A stretch of 22,487 nt of DNA from Saccoglossus kowalevskii (lineage: Eukaryota > Hemichordata > Enteropneusta > Harrimaniidae), in assembly GCF_000003605.2 (NCBI RefSeq), contig NW_003111970.1:821271-843757 (forward strand), in the 5' to 3' direction. The notes below the pieces were generated by a model, which did no database searches, was not told where the DNA came from, and saw nothing but the letters and a program-made list of their open reading frames with translations. This document shows, piece after piece, positions 19,646 to 22,487 of the stretch; position 1 is the stretch's first letter; each line of letters opens with the position of its first letter. Both the position numbers and the translations under genes were made by a program.

Positions 19646-21448
19646 TAAAAAAACAGCATTCCTAATATGATTAATGTATTCGTGTGTTTTCTGCCACTGC
19701 CATGAGGTTCAAAATATTAATAATATTGTAATTAAAATACCATTCATTCATCACTCAGATTACATGTACCGAGTAATTGAATAAACATGTTGGACATATG
19801 TGAATAAACAAAGTCGATGCTCTGCGACATGTAGCATGTTAAAATTAGTACTTGCCTTACGAGTTCTTCTAGCCAACTGACGGATGGAGTCGGTTAAGCT
19901 GTAATATTAGCACGTATAATACCTATCCCACGCCTTTGTCGTACGGGTTATATACCATCCACTCCGAAGTAACAATTATCGTAATCTTAAGGGGTTTGAT
20001 AAGTATCCATGGGATCTAGTTTCTAAGTGGGTCTCCCTAAGTATCTGATTGATATGTTGTCGTGTTATTGGCTACTTAAAACGCGGAGTGCTATATTATA
20101 TTATTGAGAGCATTCAGATGAAGATAACACGCACCGCATGACACTTTAAAACATATAAGCTATATAACAAGTAAAACAGCTTATGAATATTTGTTTATTA
20201 ATAATCAATATTTCTAACTAAATAACACTGATTGCTAACTGCACTGGGCGATGTCTGGTTAGACAAATCAAAATACAATTTCCTTTTTCCAGTATATTCA
20301 CCAAAATACCATTGTGCGTGATTCAATAGCAAATGAAATTATTACGCTCGTATTGAAATCTCAATTACTGTTCTAATATTTACATGCAAACTAGAGGGCG
20401 GTGTCAGGTTGAATATATAAGATGGCAAAATATAGATATTGTGACGATAGATGGTGTTATTTGTATTCTATTGCACTAAACTGAGATTAAATCCCGGATA
20501 AACACGAGACGAGGCTCAAGTCAGGTTTGCATGTCTTATATTTTAAGTGGTCACTGCGTCCATAGTTCAATACTTTAGTCACGTTTACATTCTGTCGACA
20601 AACAGCCTTCAGTACATGGTCGTATCGTGGGGGTTTCTCAGCAAAACTGGCACTAATAAGAATATGACATGTAAAGTTAGAAATGAAATGATAGCCCGAA
20701 AGTATAGATACGCATTTGTAGTAATGGCGTTCCCTTGGTGACTAAGAGCTAGTAAGATGCACCAACTGTATAACATTGCGTGCATGCGTAGTAGAGAGCC
20801 TTCCTCGAATACATCTGATTGGGTATTATAATTTGTTTGTGTTAGCTATGCCAGTCGACAAGGGTCATTCCATTTTTGGCGTTCTGTCTATGTAGATGTA
20901 GTTTGTGGTCGTAATTACACAACGAAACATTTCAAGTCATAATAATTAAAAATGCAAATGGCCACGTACTGGTCGTTATTTCGGGCAAGTGGAATATAGT
21001 CAATTGAAGACGACACGCATTCCTGTTATTTTGTGTTAAATAAGGTGCCTATTATTTAAAGCAAATATCACCCCCATTTCAAGCGAATATCTCACCCGCG
21101 TTCTATTGTTATGTAATAATGGGCAGCATTCGTTATATCCAAATAATATCCAAAAATGTCGAAATATTCGAATTTTGAGCGCGTTGAGGGCTATTGTATC
21201 TCACACACGAGCGAGCAAGCAACACGCAGAAACGCCACGATTCTGGATTCATGGTGAGTTTGTTGTTTAGACATCCTTCAAAATGTTGGAATAGACATTG
21301 TTTTCACATTTGCCTAAACGATTGAATGGCTATCTTCTGTTAACCGTGCTCTGCGTAGTATCCATCGACCAATTAAACATAAGCAAATACATTAATATAT
21401 CAGCATCAAATTGTACACATCAAATGAGTAGGAAACGAGGCATGCCTG

Positions 21449-21456
21449 TGACGTCA
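21449..21456. promoter_or_regulatory. Perfect CRE palindrome TGACGTCA near the right-end open frame
   Basis: A second complete TGACGTCA lies about 120 bp before an unexplained open frame at 21569. A GACGTCAT variant is at about 21521. Function is inferred from the motif alone. Confidence 0.25.
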
Positions 21457-21568
21457 AAATCACGTATATGAGTTACCCATTGTCCTTCGAATGAACACTT
21501 GTGTTTGGTTGAGTAGCCGGACGTCATTTAGAACGTAAACAAATTGTTAAATGCGGTATTAGTATTGA

Positions 21569-21847
21569 CGAACGCCCACAGATTTGACCAATATCGACTC
21601 TGCAAACGGCGTCCTGTACACAAATCCTTCGCTAGAGGCCGTTTATTGCACCAGCTCGAGGTGCAACAGGTCGATGAATGGAACATTATACGAAGTCAGA
21701 CCTACCGACCAAAACATTGATGTCACGTCGAATTTATTGAATCCACTTTTGGAGTCAGTTCGTTTTATCGTTTTATGGCTGTTAACACAATTTGACGTGT
21801 TGCATATAGCAAATGTACAAAGCATTTGTCCTTGGTTTTCTTTGTAG
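21569..21847 (+). CDS. Unidentified open frame, possible coding exon
   Basis: The frame is open from a TGA at 21566-21568 to a TAG at 21845-21847 and less AT-rich than its surroundings. It could enter at an acceptor-like CGCCCACAG| at 21581. It reads ...SANGVLYTNPSLEAVYC, then TSSRCNRSMNGTLYEV, then RPTDQNIDVTSN, and ends with a hydrophobic stretch FIVLWLLTQFDVL. It has three cysteines in its first half and first quarter of the tail, plus NRS and NGT sequons, which would suit an extracellular or membrane protein. The only in-frame ATG is at 21674, leaving 57 residues (MNGTLYEV...). No domain is recognised and no donor site is visible, so it would be a terminal or single exon. Chance remains the main alternative. 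Confidence 0.18.
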   Translation, partial: RTPTDLTNIDSANGVLYTNPSLEAVYCTSSRCNRSMNGTLYEVRPTDQNIDVTSNLLNPLLESVRFIVLWLLTQFDVLHIANVQSICPWFSL

Positions 21848-22487
21848 TTTACACAATACAGATGACAAGACTACTATCATTTACGTGCTGCTCAAAGACA
21901 CTATACAATTCTGATTATAATTTAGTACGAACCACATATGATACTCCCGCTGTACTGTCTTAGTGCATACTTTTCGGTATCCTCGTAATAACCTCATAGT
22001 ATAACAAAAGGTTCATGTAACTCATGGTGTTAACATGTGATAGTTTTAACTTATCAGTATGTCCTAAATTACATTATTGGCGAAACGGAACCAGATGAGA
22101 AAAGCGTTTCCGCTCAATTTTAATTAATCCCAATTGTCGCTTGTGTAAGTTGTGTCACGCCACGTAACATTACCTTATGTTACACCATTTTATGAATGCA
22201 CACAAATTGCTGCATAATATCGTTGTTCAACTCAAGTTGGTCGTACTAACACAGTGATAACATTGATAGTTTATTTGTTTGTTATAGCTTGCCTGTTTTG
22301 AGGCATATTTTCACTGGGAGGTTAATCATTCAGAATCCTGTTATCCCCGATGTAGAATTGAATGACTATGTCTACCCGACGTCTCGGTTTGATGTTTAAT
22401 CATTGCGTGTCTGTGCGTTTCTGTTTTGACAAATGCGATTCAATCGCCACAGGGGAAAGTGGTAATTATATAATTAGATTTGTGTGA
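21848..22487. other. Non-coding stretch to the right window edge
   Basis: No gene, RNA gene or repeat was recognised. An acceptor-like TTTTCTTTGTAG| ends at 21847, but the sequence after it stays open for only about twenty codons (LHNTDDKTTIIYVLLKDTIQF). Confidence 0.5.

Larger units (their letters stand above)
18482..21568. other. AT-rich non-coding stretch
   Basis: No gene was recognised. Two TAGAGGGCG(C/G) words resembling a CTCF-site core (18778-18787 minus, 20392-20401 plus), two AAGATGGC words (near 18552 and 20418) and an AAT tract at 19629-19645 are present. The 91-codon minus frame around 18896-19171 has no motif and starts without conserved context. Confidence 0.55.

Overview
This window looks like AT-rich, intron-containing metazoan nuclear DNA, most likely from a marine bilaterian invertebrate; a lophotrochozoan or an ambulacrarian would fit, but the sequence cannot settle which. 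The signs are one clear rhodopsin-class neuropeptide receptor exon ending in a consensus GTAAGT splice donor, very sparse coding, abundant tandem repeats, and no operon structure or bacterial ribosome-binding sites.

Layout. Positions 1-3972 are one large minisatellite with a 33-bp unit (about 120 units), cut by the left edge of the window. It has nested higher-order periods of 198, 396, 792 and 924 bp plus a 988-bp one, and a hairpin-capable unit. Positions 3973-4931 are AT-rich non-coding DNA with microsatellites and a short inverted repeat, probably intron. Positions 4932-5711 on the minus strand encode the N-terminus and TM1-TM5 of a peptide GPCR of the tachykinin / luqin-RYamide / NPY-NPFF type. 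TM6, TM7 and the tail are not visible, so the next exon should lie left of the window and the 33-bp array probably sits inside the intron. A perfect CRE palindrome lies 117 bp upstream of the receptor ATG.

Positions 5937-22487 hold no gene I can name. They contain several small but countable things: a possible 60-aa secreted peptide ORF (8395-8577), possible short first exons around 9.46-10.05 kb, a 305-bp terminal-inverted-repeat element (10517-10821) carrying NRF1-like and YY1-like motifs, a 31-bp exact dispersed repeat (11378 and 15330), a hairpin flanked by direct repeats (13338-13401), a second minisatellite with a 21-bp unit and two alternating variants (18111-18481), and an unidentified open frame near the right end (21569-21847).

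The one confident gene is the receptor. Everything else coding is a hypothesis to be tested with RNA or comparative data. The most unusual material is the structured 33-bp array: it is higher-order, each unit can form a hairpin, and it stays open in long reading frames on both strands.
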